31,662 bases of DNA from an uncultured Oscillospiraceae bacterium (GCA_910587785.1 CAJUOA010000026.1:1-31662), one strand, 5' to 3'. Numbered from the stretch's first letter, positions 23,217-31,120 are shown. The notes: generated by a model not told the origin, from the letters alone. A program made the numbers and translations.

Positions 23217-23249
23217 AAAACGGCGTCCGGCCCAAAAGCCGGACGCCGT
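23217..23249 (-). terminator. Terminator of the pyr operon
   Basis: Perfect 12-bp stem ACGGCGTCCGGC/GCCGGACGCCGT with a 6-base loop, followed on the minus strand by TTTT, 11 bp after the pyrI stop. A second hairpin (CCCCTGC/GCAGGGG, about 23189-23213) lies immediately beyond it. The rest of 23079-23260 shows no gene. Confidence 0.88.
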
Positions 23250-23260
23250 GTGCGTGATCG

Positions 23261-23680
23261 TTATTTTTCCGCCTTGGTCTCGCAGTAGAGACAGCGGTAG
23301 ACCCGTTTCTCCCGGTCGGTGAGCTTGAAGACCTGGGGGAGCTCCTGCTCCACGGAGGTGATACAGCGGGGGTTCTTGCAGTGGATGACGCCGGTGATGG
23401 TCTCGGGGAGCTTGAGCTGCCGCTTCTCCAGGCGCACGCCGTCCTTGATGATGTTGACGGTGATGTTGGGGTCCACGTAGCCGATGACATCCCAGTCCAG
23501 GTGGAGCTCCCGGTCGATCTTGATGATGTCCTTGCGCCCCAGCTTGCCGCTGGTGACGTTTTTGAGGATGGCCACCGAGCAGTCCAGGTCCCCCAGGCCC
23601 AAAATCTGGTAGAGCTCCATGGCCTTTCCGGCGGCGATGTGGTCGATGACGATGCCGTTTCTGATCGCGTCGATAATCAT
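23261..23680 (-). CDS. pyrI: Aspartate carbamoyltransferase regulatory subunit
   Basis: Regulatory chain of aspartate transcarbamoylase (ATCase), which binds nucleotide effectors and couples to PyrB. The 139 residues have the allosteric domain (IRNGIVIDHIAAGKAMELYQ, SGKLGRKDIIKID) and the C-terminal zinc domain with four cysteines in HCKNPRC and YRCLYC. This is slightly shorter than the 153-residue E. coli chain, typical of clostridial PyrI. The ATG at 23680 has GGGAGGGA six bases upstream, 13 bp after the pyrB stop. It is the last gene of the cluster. Its presence implies that this ATCase is feedback-regulated, unlike the unregulated PyrB trimers of Bacillus. Confidence 0.97.
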   Translation of the reverse strand: MIIDAIRNGIVIDHIAAGKAMELYQILGLGDLDCSVAILKNVTSGKLGRKDIIKIDRELHLDWDVIGYVDPNITVNIIKDGVRLEKRQLKLPETITGVIHCKNPRCITSVEQELPQVFKLTDREKRVYRCLYCETKAEK

Positions 23681-23693
23681 AGCAGTCCCTCCC

Positions 23694-24617
23694 TTACTGG
23701 ATGCCCAGGAGCATCATGATGAGCGCCATGCGGATGAAGCGTCCGTAGCGCACCTGGCGGAAGTAGGCGGCCCGGGGGTCGGCGTCCACGGCCACGGAGA
23801 TTTCGTTCACCCGGGGCAGGGGGTGGAGGATGGAGAGGTCCGGCCGGGCGTTTTGGAGCTTCTCCGGGGTGAGGATATAGCTGTCCTTCAGGCGCAGGTA
23901 GTCCTCCTCGTTGAAAAACCGCTCCCGCTGGACCCGGGTCATGTAGAGGATGTCCAGCTCCGGCATCACGGCCTGCAGGTCCGTGGTCTGCACGTAGGGA
24001 ATGCCCGCCCTGCCCAGCACGTCCTGCTTGACATAGCTGGGGAGCTTGAGCTCCTCCGGGGAGACGAGCACCACCCGCACGCCCTTGTAGCGGCTCATGG
24101 CGGAGATGAGGGAGTGGACCGTGCGGCCAAATTTCAGGTCCCCGCAAAAGCCGATGGTCAGGTCCTCGAACCGCCCCTTCTCGTGGTGGATGGTGAGAAG
24201 GTCCGTGAGGGTCTGGGTGGGGTGGTTGTGTCCGCCGTCGCCGGCGTTGATGACGGGGACCAGGCTGTTCATCGCCGCCACCAGGGGCGCGCCCTCCTTG
24301 GGGTGGCGCATGGCGATGATGTCCGCGTAGCAGGAGACGGTGCGCACGGTGTCGGCCACGCTCTCGCCCTTGGCGGCGGAGGAGCTCTGGGCCTCGGAGA
24401 ACCCCAGCACCTGCCCGCCCAGGCCCAGCATGGCGGACTCGAAGCTCAGGCGGGTGCGGGTGGAGGGCTCAAAGAAGAGGGTGGCTAAGATTTTTCCGTC
24501 GCACTTGTGGGCGTAGGCGGCGGGATCGTCCAAAATCTTGGTGCCCAGCTCCACCAGGGAGTCGATCTCCTCCACACTGAGCTCCAGAATGTCGATGAGG
24601 CTTCTCACATTTTCCAT
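23694..24617 (-). CDS. pyrB: Aspartate carbamoyltransferase catalytic subunit
   Basis: Catalyses carbamoyl phosphate plus L-aspartate to N-carbamoyl-L-aspartate, the committed step of pyrimidine synthesis. The 307-residue product has the carbamoyl-phosphate loop FFEPSTRTRLSFE near 47-59, SSSAAKGESVADTVRT with the mobile-loop lysine, NAGDGGHNHPTQTLTDLLTI and HPLPRVNEI. The ATG at 24617 is one base after the pyrE stop with AAAGGG just upstream; the longer frame from 24635 would overlap pyrE and lacks a ribosome site. Overlapping or near-zero spacing with pyrE and pyrI indicates one transcript. Full length, no anomalies. Confidence 0.98.
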   Translation of the reverse strand: MENVRSLIDILELSVEEIDSLVELGTKILDDPAAYAHKCDGKILATLFFEPSTRTRLSFESAMLGLGGQVLGFSEAQSSSAAKGESVADTVRTVSCYADIIAMRHPKEGAPLVAAMNSLVPVINAGDGGHNHPTQTLTDLLTIHHEKGRFEDLTIGFCGDLKFGRTVHSLISAMSRYKGVRVVLVSPEELKLPSYVKQDVLGRAGIPYVQTTDLQAVMPELDILYMTRVQRERFFNEEDYLRLKDSYILTPEKLQNARPDLSILHPLPRVNEISVAVDADPRAAYFRQVRYGRFIRMALIMMLLGIQ

Positions 24618-24618
24618 A

Positions 24619-25266
24619 TTATCCCTTTCTCCCAATCCAGCTCTCGTCAGAGGGGTTGTCCCGGAAGGCGATGAGCCGGGCGATGTCCTCGCTCTTGATG
24701 TAGCGCTCCTCCGCCGCGGCCCGGGCGATGGTGTCGAAGTCGGTGAGGCTGATGTTTCTCACATGGGCCTCCGCGAGGCGCTGGAGGCCCTTTTTCATGC
24801 CGTAGGTGAAGATGCTGACGATGCCCAGCACCTCGGCCCCGGCCTCCCGGAGGACGCCCACCACCTCCAGCACACTGCCGGCGGTGGAGATGAGGTCCTC
24901 CACCACAACAACCTTCTGTCCGGGCTCCAGACGGCCCTCGATCTGGTTCTGACGGCCATGGTCCTTGCTCCCGGAGCGGACGTAGCCCATGGGGAGGCCC
25001 AGGATGTGGCCGGTGATGGCGGCGTGGGCGATGCCGGCGGTGGAGGTGCCCATGAGGACCTGGGCGTCCGGGTACTCCCGGCGGATGGTCTCGGCGAGGG
25101 CGTTTTCCACGTCGTTTCGCACCTCGGGCGCGGTGAGGGTCAGGCGGTTGTCGCAGTAGACCGGGCTCTTGATGCCGCTGGCCCAGGTGAAGGGCTCCTC
25201 CGGGCGGAAGAAGACCGCCTTGATCTTCAGCAGGTCCTTCGCGATGGTCTGGGGGATGTTGTCCAT
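24619..25266 (-). CDS. pyrE: Orotate phosphoribosyltransferase
   Basis: Converts orotate and PRPP to orotidine 5'-phosphate. The 215 residues include FTWASGIKSPVYCDNR, the GTSTAGIAHAA flexible-loop region, GYVRSGSKDHGRQNQIEG and the PRPP-binding VVVVEDLISTAGSVLE (GG is more usual than AG). The ATG at 25266 has AAAGGAG six bases upstream and matches the family start; an upstream in-frame start at 25365 would overlap the XRE gene and is rejected. It lies 43 bp after the XRE repressor gene and heads the pyrE-pyrB-pyrI section. I see no clear promoter in that gap, so read-through from the XRE gene or further upstream is probable. Confidence 0.97.
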   Translation of the reverse strand: MDNIPQTIAKDLLKIKAVFFRPEEPFTWASGIKSPVYCDNRLTLTAPEVRNDVENALAETIRREYPDAQVLMGTSTAGIAHAAITGHILGLPMGYVRSGSKDHGRQNQIEGRLEPGQKVVVVEDLISTAGSVLEVVGVLREAGAEVLGIVSIFTYGMKKGLQRLAEAHVRNISLTDFDTIARAAAEERYIKSEDIARLIAFRDNPSDESWIGRKG

Positions 25267-25309
25267 GGTGTGCTCCTTTCTTTTTGGGGCTGTCGGGTGG
25301 GATGATGGG

Positions 25310-25531
25310 TCACCGGTTGACCTCCGGGTTGTCGGTCCGGCCCAGGAGGTAATCAATAGATACACCGAAATAGTCGGCTAACGCGATGAGAACAGGAACC
25401 TCTGGGAAATTATTCCCTTTTTCATAACCATAAACGGAGTAGCGCTTGACACCCACAATTTTTCCAAGGGCGTCCTGGGTTATATTTTGTTCAGACCGCA
25501 AGGTCCGGATTCTTTCTGCAAAATTTGCCAT
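25310..25531 (-). CDS. XRE-family transcriptional regulator
   Basis: A 73-residue single-domain Cro/C1-type repressor. The helix-turn-helix is NITQDALGKIVGVKRYSVYGYEKG, followed by the FPEVPVLIALADYFGVSIDYLLGRTD scaffold typical of XRE proteins. There is no effector domain. The ATG at 25531 has GGAGG just upstream; a longer frame to 25555 would lose this. It is transcribed away from a small plus-strand gene, and the 88-bp gap between them holds matching TAGGA half-sites, so it probably represses that gene and perhaps itself. It sits inside the pyr cluster, 43 bp before pyrE, in DNA more AT-rich than the pyr genes, suggesting later insertion. Confidence 0.9.
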   Translation of the reverse strand: MANFAERIRTLRSEQNITQDALGKIVGVKRYSVYGYEKGNNFPEVPVLIALADYFGVSIDYLLGRTDNPEVNR

Positions 25532-25548
25532 AGTTCCTCCAAAATATC

Positions 25549-25598
25549 TTGACAAGTAGGATTTATTCCTATATACTTGAGGTGTGATTAAATCCTAC
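25549..25598 (+). promoter_or_regulatory. Promoter with TAGGA operator between the XRE gene and a divergent small gene
   Basis: TTGACA (25549-25554), 17-bp spacer, TATACT (25572-25577). The spacer holds a palindrome TAGGATTTATTCCTA (25557-25571). A further TAAATCCTAC (25589-25598) is the exact inverse of GTAGGATTTA at 25556-25565. Binding there would block the polymerase. The likely binder is the adjacent XRE protein. Confidence 0.78.
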
Positions 25599-25619
25599 GA
25601 GTTGAATGGAGAAATCAAA

Positions 25620-25853
25620 ATGAATTCCATCCTTGAAATCCTCTACGAAGCCTTGGAGCCGGTAAAAGACACCCCCGGGGAGCTGAAAGCCATCCAGGAC
25701 CTGGACCAGGCGTGCCAGGTCCTGCCGGAGCCGGAGCGGGACAAGGTGTGGGGCGCGGCGGTGCACCTCTGCGGCGAGAGCGACCGGGCAGGCTTCCTGC
25801 GGGGCATCCGAACCGGGGTCCGGCTGGTGCTGGAGGTGGTATCAGAGAGGTGA
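25620..25853 (+). CDS. Small helical protein, DUF6809-like
   Basis: A 77-residue protein. The N-terminus MNSILEILYEALEPVKDTPG and the C-terminus GFLRGIRTGVRLVLEVV recall the small helical DUF6809 proteins of Clostridia (from memory, unverified). The middle is charged (LDQACQVLPEPERDKVW). The ATG at 25620 has GGAG eight bases upstream and lies 43 bp after a strong -10 box. The XRE gene is divergent. Its last 12 bp overlap the 3' end of the convergent flavoprotein gene, which supports it having been placed into the pyr cluster rather than evolving with it. Function unknown. Confidence 0.7.
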   Translation: MNSILEILYEALEPVKDTPGELKAIQDLDQACQVLPEPERDKVWGAAVHLCGESDRAGFLRGIRTGVRLVLEVVSER

Positions 25854-26402
25854 ACCGCACCCCCGGATAAACTCCGACAAGACCTCCCGGGCCTCCGGGC
25901 TGTCCATCAGGTCCCCCCGGATGCTGGAGCGCTGGAACCGCCTGGCGCTGAGAAAGAGGATGTCCGGCTCCGCGTCCTCGGATACGTGGTAGCGGAAAGC
26001 GGCGGTGAAGTTCTCCCGGCCCGTGTTGCTGACCACGACGAATTTCTTCCACGCCGAGAGATACCGCTCCAGCAGGTCCCCGCGGCCCTGGAAATAGCAC
26101 TGACTGCGCTCGTTGAAGGCGAAAAAGTTGGCGCAGGGGTAGTCGCAGTAGTTGGGCACGACGAAATAGGTCAAGGCGCTCTCCGTGATGCTCTCACAGA
26201 TGGCGCGCTCCGGGTCGGCGGTGTAGGGGCAGCGCTCCCGGTCCTGGAAGCACTGGTACGCACAGCGCCCGCAGGGGGTGACGGTGAGGGCGGAGAAGTC
26301 AAAGAGCGCCGTTTCTCCCGGTATCTGCCGGGCGATCTCCTCCGCGATGCGCCCGCAGTTCCCGCCGGGGCGGGAGCTGAAGGAAATGATGCAGGTTTTC
26401 AT
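25842..26402 (-). CDS. Flavodoxin-fold / iron-sulfur flavoprotein-like oxidoreductase
   Basis: A 186-residue NADPH-dependent FMN reductase/flavodoxin-type protein. It begins CIISFSSRPGGNCGRIAEEI, the FMN-phosphate-binding loop of this fold. A compact cysteine motif C-x2-C-x3-C-x6-C follows (TPCGRCAYQCFQDRERCPY), similar to that of iron-sulfur flavoproteins. LTYFVVPNYCDYPCANFFAF and KKFVVVSNTG follow. The ATG at 26402 is one base after the HAD gene's stop with GGAG upstream. It is co-transcribed with pyrCKDF, so a link to redox in pyrimidine synthesis is possible but not shown. The longer frame upstream is only overlap with the HAD gene. Confidence 0.8.
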   Translation of the reverse strand: MKTCIISFSSRPGGNCGRIAEEIARQIPGETALFDFSALTVTPCGRCAYQCFQDRERCPYTADPERAICESITESALTYFVVPNYCDYPCANFFAFNERSQCYFQGRGDLLERYLSAWKKFVVVSNTGRENFTAAFRYHVSEDAEPDILFLSARRFQRSSIRGDLMDSPEAREVLSEFIRGCGSPL

Positions 26403-26403
26403 A

Positions 26404-27414
26404 TTATTTCTCCAATTTACAAAAGTAAGGCCCCATCCACCCATCCTCGTGGGTGTGTACATAGGTCCAGGAGAAATCCCGGGCCACCACATAGACGTCC
26501 ACGCCCTGCTCCTGGTCCAGCTGGGCGGCAGTGACCTTTGCGGTGATTCCAGCACCGGCGACGTCCTCCCGGAAGATGTAAGCCGTGTCGTAATTGAGGG
26601 AGTCAAAGGCCGCTTTGGCCGCTTTCCCCTCCAGGACCGGACTGCCGTCCCTGGGGGACGGAGCCCACAGGCAACCCTTATAATTCCCCGCCCGGATAGC
26701 CGCAAGGTCCCAGCCCTTCCCGAAGGACTTCAGGTAGCCCTCCACGATCTCCGTCTCAAAGAGCAGGAGCCTCCGAAGGGCCGGGATGTCCTCCGCGATG
26801 AAGTCCGCCATAGCGTTCTCGTGCTCGGCGCGGTCCCCGTAGCCGTAGAGCACGCCGATACAGCTCAGGCCCGCCTGGTGTGCGCCGGTCACGTCGTGGC
26901 GGCGGTCGCCCACCATCACCGCGCCGCTGTAGTCCCAGCCGTCCCAGGCGGAGTTCGCCCAACTGAGGGCATTGCGGATGACGTTGACCTTTTTCGCTCC
27001 CTCCTGGTTGTCCAGGGGCGCGCCGAAGATGCGGTCGAAATACGCCGCCATGCCGAAGTGCTCCAGGATCTTTACCGCTGTTACCTTGGGCTTGGAGGTA
27101 GCCACCATGAGGTGCTTTCCCACGGCCTTCAAATCCCGCAGGAGCCCCGCCATGCCCGGGTAGGGCACGTTCTCCAGCCAGCCCTGGCGGACGTAGTACT
27201 CCCGGAACACCTCGGTCGCAGTCTGGGTCTGGGCCGGGGTGAAGCCGTAGAACTCCGAAAAGGACTCGTCCAGGGGCGGGCCGATGAAGTGGGTGAGGCG
27301 GTCCGGGTTCTCGTAGATGCCGAAGTGGGCCAGGGCCGCGGCGGTGGCGGTGGTGATGCCCACCTTCGGGTCGGTGAGGGTGCCGTCCAGGTCAAAGAGG
27401 ATGGTGTTCCACAT
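26404..27414 (-). CDS. HAD-family phosphatase with C-terminal extra domain (DUF4275-like)
   Basis: A 336-residue two-part protein. The first 215 residues are a phosphoglycolate-phosphatase-type HAD hydrolase: nucleophile motif FDLDGTLTD (Asp8, Asp10), cap domain, MVATSKPKVTA and VGDRRHDVTGAH for metal binding. The last 115 residues (YKGCLWAPSPRDGSPVLEG, AFDSLNYDTAYIFRED, DVYVVARDFSWTYVHTHEDG, GPYFCKLEK) resemble DUF4275-type domains, from memory. Usual HADs of this group stop at about 220. It starts 3 bp after the pyrF stop without a good ribosome site, so translation is probably coupled. In this operon it may act on a nucleotide or on a toxic by-product; this is inference. Confidence 0.85.
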   Translation of the reverse strand: MWNTILFDLDGTLTDPKVGITTATAAALAHFGIYENPDRLTHFIGPPLDESFSEFYGFTPAQTQTATEVFREYYVRQGWLENVPYPGMAGLLRDLKAVGKHLMVATSKPKVTAVKILEHFGMAAYFDRIFGAPLDNQEGAKKVNVIRNALSWANSAWDGWDYSGAVMVGDRRHDVTGAHQAGLSCIGVLYGYGDRAEHENAMADFIAEDIPALRRLLLFETEIVEGYLKSFGKGWDLAAIRAGNYKGCLWAPSPRDGSPVLEGKAAKAAFDSLNYDTAYIFREDVAGAGITAKVTAAQLDQEQGVDVYVVARDFSWTYVHTHEDGWMGPYFCKLEK

Positions 27415-27417
27415 GTC

Positions 27418-28122
27418 TCAGCCCACGAACTCTTCCACGCACCGGCGGTAAGCGGCCACGGGGTCCTCCGCCTGGGTGATGGGACGGCCCACCACGATGT
27501 AGTCGGAGCCGGTCTCCCTGGCCTTAGCGGGGGTGGTGACCCGGACCTGGTCGCCCACGTCGCCGTCAGCGAAGCGGACGCCCGGCGTCACGGTAACGAA
27601 GCCGCTCCCGCAGGCGTCGTGGACGGTCCCAGCCTCCAGGGGGGAGCAGACCACGCCGTCCAGGCCCGCCTGGGCGGCACATTTTGCGTAGTGGAGCACC
27701 ACCTGGTCCAGAGGCCGCTCGATGAGCAGGTCGCTGGCCATGCGCTCCTGGCTGGTGGAGGTCAGCTGAGTGACGGCGATGACCAGGGGGCGGGCGCCGT
27801 CGGGCCGGGTGACGCCCTCCAGGGCGGCCTCCATCATGGCGCGGGTCCCGGCGGCGTGGAGGTTCACCATGTCCACGTCCAGGTTTGAGAGGACGGCCAT
27901 GGCCTTTTTCACGGTGTTGGGGATATCGTGGAGCTTCAGGTCCAGGAAGATCTTGTGTCCCCGGGCCTTGACCTCCCGGACGATGGCGGGGCCCTCGGCG
28001 TAGTAGAGCTCCATGCCGATCTTCACGAAGGGCTTGCGCGCCTCCCCGGCGAAGCGGTCCAGGAAGCCCAGGGCCTTCTCCCGGCTCTCGAAGTCCAGTG
28101 CGATGATTACGTCCTTACCCAT
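27418..28122 (-). CDS. pyrF: Orotidine 5'-phosphate decarboxylase
   Basis: Decarboxylates OMP to UMP, the last step of the pathway. The 234 residues are of the short bacterial type: VIIALDFESREKALGF, FVKIGMELYYAEGP, catalytic IFLDLKLHDIPNTV (Asp and Lys), DMVNLHAAGT, VTPGVRF and YIVVGRPITQAEDP. The ATG at 28122 overlaps the end of pyrD by 8 bp with AGGAGGAG upstream. Full length, all catalytic residues present. Confidence 0.98.
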   Translation of the reverse strand: MGKDVIIALDFESREKALGFLDRFAGEARKPFVKIGMELYYAEGPAIVREVKARGHKIFLDLKLHDIPNTVKKAMAVLSNLDVDMVNLHAAGTRAMMEAALEGVTRPDGARPLVIAVTQLTSTSQERMASDLLIERPLDQVVLHYAKCAAQAGLDGVVCSPLEAGTVHDACGSGFVTVTPGVRFADGDVGDQVRVTTPAKARETGSDYIVVGRPITQAEDPVAAYRRCVEEFVG

Positions 28123-29032
28123 TGTGTGCTCCTCCTATGATTTCAGATAGAGTGTCGATCCCGTACTGCTCCATGACCCTTGGCAGGTCCTTGATGATGT
28201 CCCGGGCGGCGAAGGGGTCCGTCAAATTTGCCGCGCCCACCTCCACGGCGGACGCCCCGGCGAGCATCAGCTCGATGACGTCCTCGGCGGAGCTGACGCC
28301 GCCCATGCCGATGATGGGGATGCTGACGGCCTCGTAGACCTGATACACCATCCGCACCGCCACCGGGAACACCGCCGGACCGGAGAGGCCCCCGGTCCTG
28401 TTGGCCAGTAACGGCTTTCTCCTTTTCAGGTCGATGCGCATGGCCAGGAGGGTGTTGATGAGGCTGACGCCGTCGGCCCCCGCGTCCTCGCAGGCTTTTG
28501 CGATGGCGGCGATGTCGGTGACGTTGGGGCTGAGCTTCATGAAGACCGGCTTCCTGGTCACAGCCTTTACTGCCTTGGTCACCTCGGCGGCGGCGCTCGG
28601 GTCCGCGCCGAAGCTCATGCCGCCGCCGTGGACGTTGGGGCAGGAGATGTTGACCTCCAGCCAGCCCACCTGCTCCTCCTTGTCCAGAAGGGCGCAGGTC
28701 TCGGCGTACTCCTCCACGGAGAAGCCGCTGACATTGGCCATCACCGGCTTGCGGAAGACCTCCCGAAGCTTGGGGAGCTCCTCGCTGATGACCTTCTCCA
28801 CCCCGGGGTTCTGGAGGCCCACGGCGTTGAGCATCCCGGCGGGGGCCTCGGCGATGCGGGGGGTGGGGTTGCCGAAGCGGGGGGCGCGGGTGGTGCCCTT
28901 GAAGGAGAAGGCACCCAGGCAGTTGATGTCGTAGAGCTCCGCAAATTCGTGGCCGTAGCCGAAGGTGCCGCTGGCGGGGATGACGGGGTTGTCCAGCGTA
29001 ATACCGGAGAGCGTCACTCTTGTATCTACCAT
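28115..29032 (-). CDS. pyrD: Dihydroorotate dehydrogenase, catalytic subunit (type 1B)
   Basis: Oxidises dihydroorotate to orotate; type 1B enzymes pass electrons to NAD+ through PyrK. The 305-residue product has IPASGTFGYGHEF, the FMN-binding FSFKGTT lysine segment, MLNAVGLQNPG, the type 1B/1A active-site cysteine in LEVNISCPNVHGGG, VFMKLSPNVTD and the phosphate-binding IIGMGGVSSAED. It overlaps pyrK by 7 bp and pyrF by 8 bp, with AAGGAGGAG before the ATG at 29032. Pairing with pyrK settles the subtype. Confidence 0.97.
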   Translation of the reverse strand: MVDTRVTLSGITLDNPVIPASGTFGYGHEFAELYDINCLGAFSFKGTTRAPRFGNPTPRIAEAPAGMLNAVGLQNPGVEKVISEELPKLREVFRKPVMANVSGFSVEEYAETCALLDKEEQVGWLEVNISCPNVHGGGMSFGADPSAAAEVTKAVKAVTRKPVFMKLSPNVTDIAAIAKACEDAGADGVSLINTLLAMRIDLKRRKPLLANRTGGLSGPAVFPVAVRMVYQVYEAVSIPIIGMGGVSSAEDVIELMLAGASAVEVGAANLTDPFAARDIIKDLPRVMEQYGIDTLSEIIGGAHNG

Positions 29033-29754
29033 ATGATCTCCTCCTTTTCCAGCACCGGGCCGTCCCTGCAGATGCGCTTATTGCCGTACCTGGTCTCGCA
29101 GGAGCACCCCATGCAGGCCCCGAAGCCGCACCCCATGCGCTCCTCGAAGCTGAGGAGGCCGGAGGTCCTCGCGGCGCGGTACACGGCTTTCAGCATAGGC
29201 TCCGGGCCGCAGGCGCAGTAATAGCCGTAGTCCTCGGGCAGGGCGCCGGTGACAAAGCCCTTGATTCCGGCGCTCCCGTCCACGGTGGTGACGGTGGTCT
29301 CGATGCCCAGGGCGCGAAACTCCGTCTCATAGAAAATTTCGTCCCTCGTGTTGAACCCCAGCACGGCCGCCGGAGTCTTCCCGGCCCTCAGCAGGGCCTT
29401 TGCAAGGCCGTACATGGGGGGCGTGCCCACGCCGCCGCCGATGACCAGGGTGCGCTGGGTACACTTGGACACGTCAAAGCCGTTGCCCAGGCCGCAGAGG
29501 AGGTCCAGCTCCCCGCCGGGGGCCATGCGGGCGAGGGCGGCGGTGCCCCTGCCCACCACTTTATAAATAAGCGTGAGGCCGTCCCCGTCCCAGTCGCAGA
29601 CGGAGATGGGACGCCGGAGGTACAGTCCGTCGATCCGGACATTCACGAACTGCCCCGGGGCGGTGATGGGACTGGTGTCTCCCGCGAGGCGCAGTTCCCA
29701 CACGTCCGCTGTCAGGGGACGGTTGGATTCGATCCTGTAGAGCCCCTGTTTCAT
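29026..29754 (-). CDS. pyrK: Dihydroorotate dehydrogenase electron transfer subunit
   Basis: FAD and [2Fe-2S] subunit that transfers electrons from PyrD to NAD+. The 242 residues have the FAD region (FVNVRIDGLYLRRPISVCDW, LIYKVVGRGTAALA), the NAD-binding LVIGGGVGTPPMYGLAKAL, and a C-terminal cysteine cluster in ERMGCGFGACMGCSCET with a fourth cysteine in RICRDGPV. The ATG at 29754 overlaps the pyrC stop in an ATGA with GGAGGGAGGAGGG upstream. An open frame extends to 30399, but that part is antisense-frame noise within pyrC. Confidence 0.97.
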   Translation of the reverse strand: MKQGLYRIESNRPLTADVWELRLAGDTSPITAPGQFVNVRIDGLYLRRPISVCDWDGDGLTLIYKVVGRGTAALARMAPGGELDLLCGLGNGFDVSKCTQRTLVIGGGVGTPPMYGLAKALLRAGKTPAAVLGFNTRDEIFYETEFRALGIETTVTTVDGSAGIKGFVTGALPEDYGYYCACGPEPMLKAVYRAARTSGLLSFEERMGCGFGACMGCSCETRYGNKRICRDGPVLEKEEIIW

Positions 29755-31022
29755 ACGCCCTCCTCCCTCCAGACGATCTTTCCGCCCACCATGGTCAGCT
29801 TGCAGACGCCGTAGAGGGTCTGCCCGGCGAAGGGGGTGGCGCGGCCCATGGACTGGAACTGCCCCGGGTCCACGGTGTAGGTCTCCCCCAGGTCGAAGAC
29901 CGTGAGGTCCGCCGGTTCCCCCTCCGCGAGGGGCGTGCCGAAGCCGAAGCGGCGGGTGGGGTTGCCGTGCATCAGGGCCACCAGCTGTTCCAGCGTGAGG
30001 GCCCCCTTGCGGACCAGGTGGGTGTAGAGGGCGGAAAAGGCGGTCTCCAGGCCCACTACGCCCATGGCGCTCTTTTCCAGGCCCTTGCTCTTCTCCGTCC
30101 AGCTGTGGGGGGCGTGGTCGGTGGCCACCATATCGATGGTGCCGTCGGCGACGCCCCGAAGGAGGGCCGCACGGTCCAGCTCCCCCCGGATGGGGGGATT
30201 CATCTTGAACCGCCCGTCCTCCTGGATGTCCATGTCGGTGAAGACCAGGTAGTGGGGGGCGGTCTCGCATGTCACGTCCACCCCCCGGGCCTTGGCCCGG
30301 CGGATGAGCTCCACGCTCTCCCGGGTGGAGACGTGGCAGACGTGGTAGCGGCACCCGGTCTCCTCCGCCAGCTCCAGGTCCCGGGCGATGGGGCCCCACT
30401 CGCTCTCCGAACAGATGCCCCGGTGGCCGTGGAGGCGGGCGTAGGGGCCGTCGTGGATGTACCCGCCCTGGAGGAGTCTGTTGTCCTCACAGTGGGCGGC
30501 AACGATCCTGCCCAGCTCTTTGGCCCCCAGCATGGCCCGGCGCATGAGGTCCCGGCTCTGGACGCCCCGCCCGTCGTCGGAGAAGCCGGCCACATGGGGG
30601 GCAAGGCCCGCCAGGTCCGCCAGGCGCTCCCCCCGCTCCCCCCGGGAGATGGCTCCGTAGGGGTGGACGTGGACGGCGGCGTCCCGCCCGATGAGGTCCA
30701 GCTGGGGCGCGAGGTTCTCCGGACAGTCGGGCACCGGGTCCAGGTTGGGCATGGGGCACACATGGGCAAAGCCCCCCCGGGCGGCGGCCAGGGTGCCGGT
30801 GCGGATGGTCTCCTTATAAGAAAATCCCGGCTCTCGCAGATGTACGTGGACATCCACAAAACCGGGAAACACCGCCGCGCGGTGGAGATCGATGACAGGG
30901 ACGCCGGAGGGGGCCTCCAGGGCACCGGAAATGGAAACAATGCGGCCTTCCGCAACCGAGATGTCGGCCGAACGGAACGCGCCGCCGGTGAGGATCATGG
31001 CGTTTTTGAGGATATAGTCCAC
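29751..31022 (-). CDS. pyrC: Dihydroorotase
   Basis: Cyclises carbamoyl aspartate to dihydroorotate. The 423 residues are the class I (Bacillus-type) zinc enzyme: FPGFVDVHVHLREPGFSYKE (metal His pair and substrate Arg), GGFAHVCPMPN, VAAHCEDNRL, YHVCHVSTRES, TCETAPHYL and the catalytic VATDHAPHSW. The start is a GTG at 31022 with AAAGGAG eight bases upstream; the open frame reaches 31202 but that part spans the promoter. First gene of the operon. Confidence 0.97.
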   Translation of the reverse strand: MDYILKNAMILTGGAFRSADISVAEGRIVSISGALEAPSGVPVIDLHRAAVFPGFVDVHVHLREPGFSYKETIRTGTLAAARGGFAHVCPMPNLDPVPDCPENLAPQLDLIGRDAAVHVHPYGAISRGERGERLADLAGLAPHVAGFSDDGRGVQSRDLMRRAMLGAKELGRIVAAHCEDNRLLQGGYIHDGPYARLHGHRGICSESEWGPIARDLELAEETGCRYHVCHVSTRESVELIRRAKARGVDVTCETAPHYLVFTDMDIQEDGRFKMNPPIRGELDRAALLRGVADGTIDMVATDHAPHSWTEKSKGLEKSAMGVVGLETAFSALYTHLVRKGALTLEQLVALMHGNPTRRFGFGTPLAEGEPADLTVFDLGETYTVDPGQFQSMGRATPFAGQTLYGVCKLTMVGGKIVWREEGV

Positions 31023-31091
31023 GCTCTTCGCTCCTTTCTCGCCGGCCCCGGGCCGGCTGGGGAAACGTTCTTCCTTCAGGTTTTCTCCGGT

Positions 31092-31120
31092 ATTATACAG
31101 GAGGGGAAGGGGGCTGTCAA
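31092..31120 (-). promoter_or_regulatory. pyr operon promoter, perfect consensus
   Basis: TTGACA (31115-31120), exactly 17 bp, then TATAAT (31092-31097) on the minus strand: a full vegetative consensus. The leader to pyrC is about 65 nt. It contains a GC hairpin GCCGGCC/GGCCGGC ending a few bases before the ribosome site, with no T-run. I see no PyrR-type anti-antiterminator sequence or attenuator. Confidence 0.9.

Noticed and set aside
26278..27888. A 536-codon plus-strand open frame
   Set aside because: Antisense to the HAD and pyrF genes, with Gly/Val/His-rich low-complexity translation and no family features.
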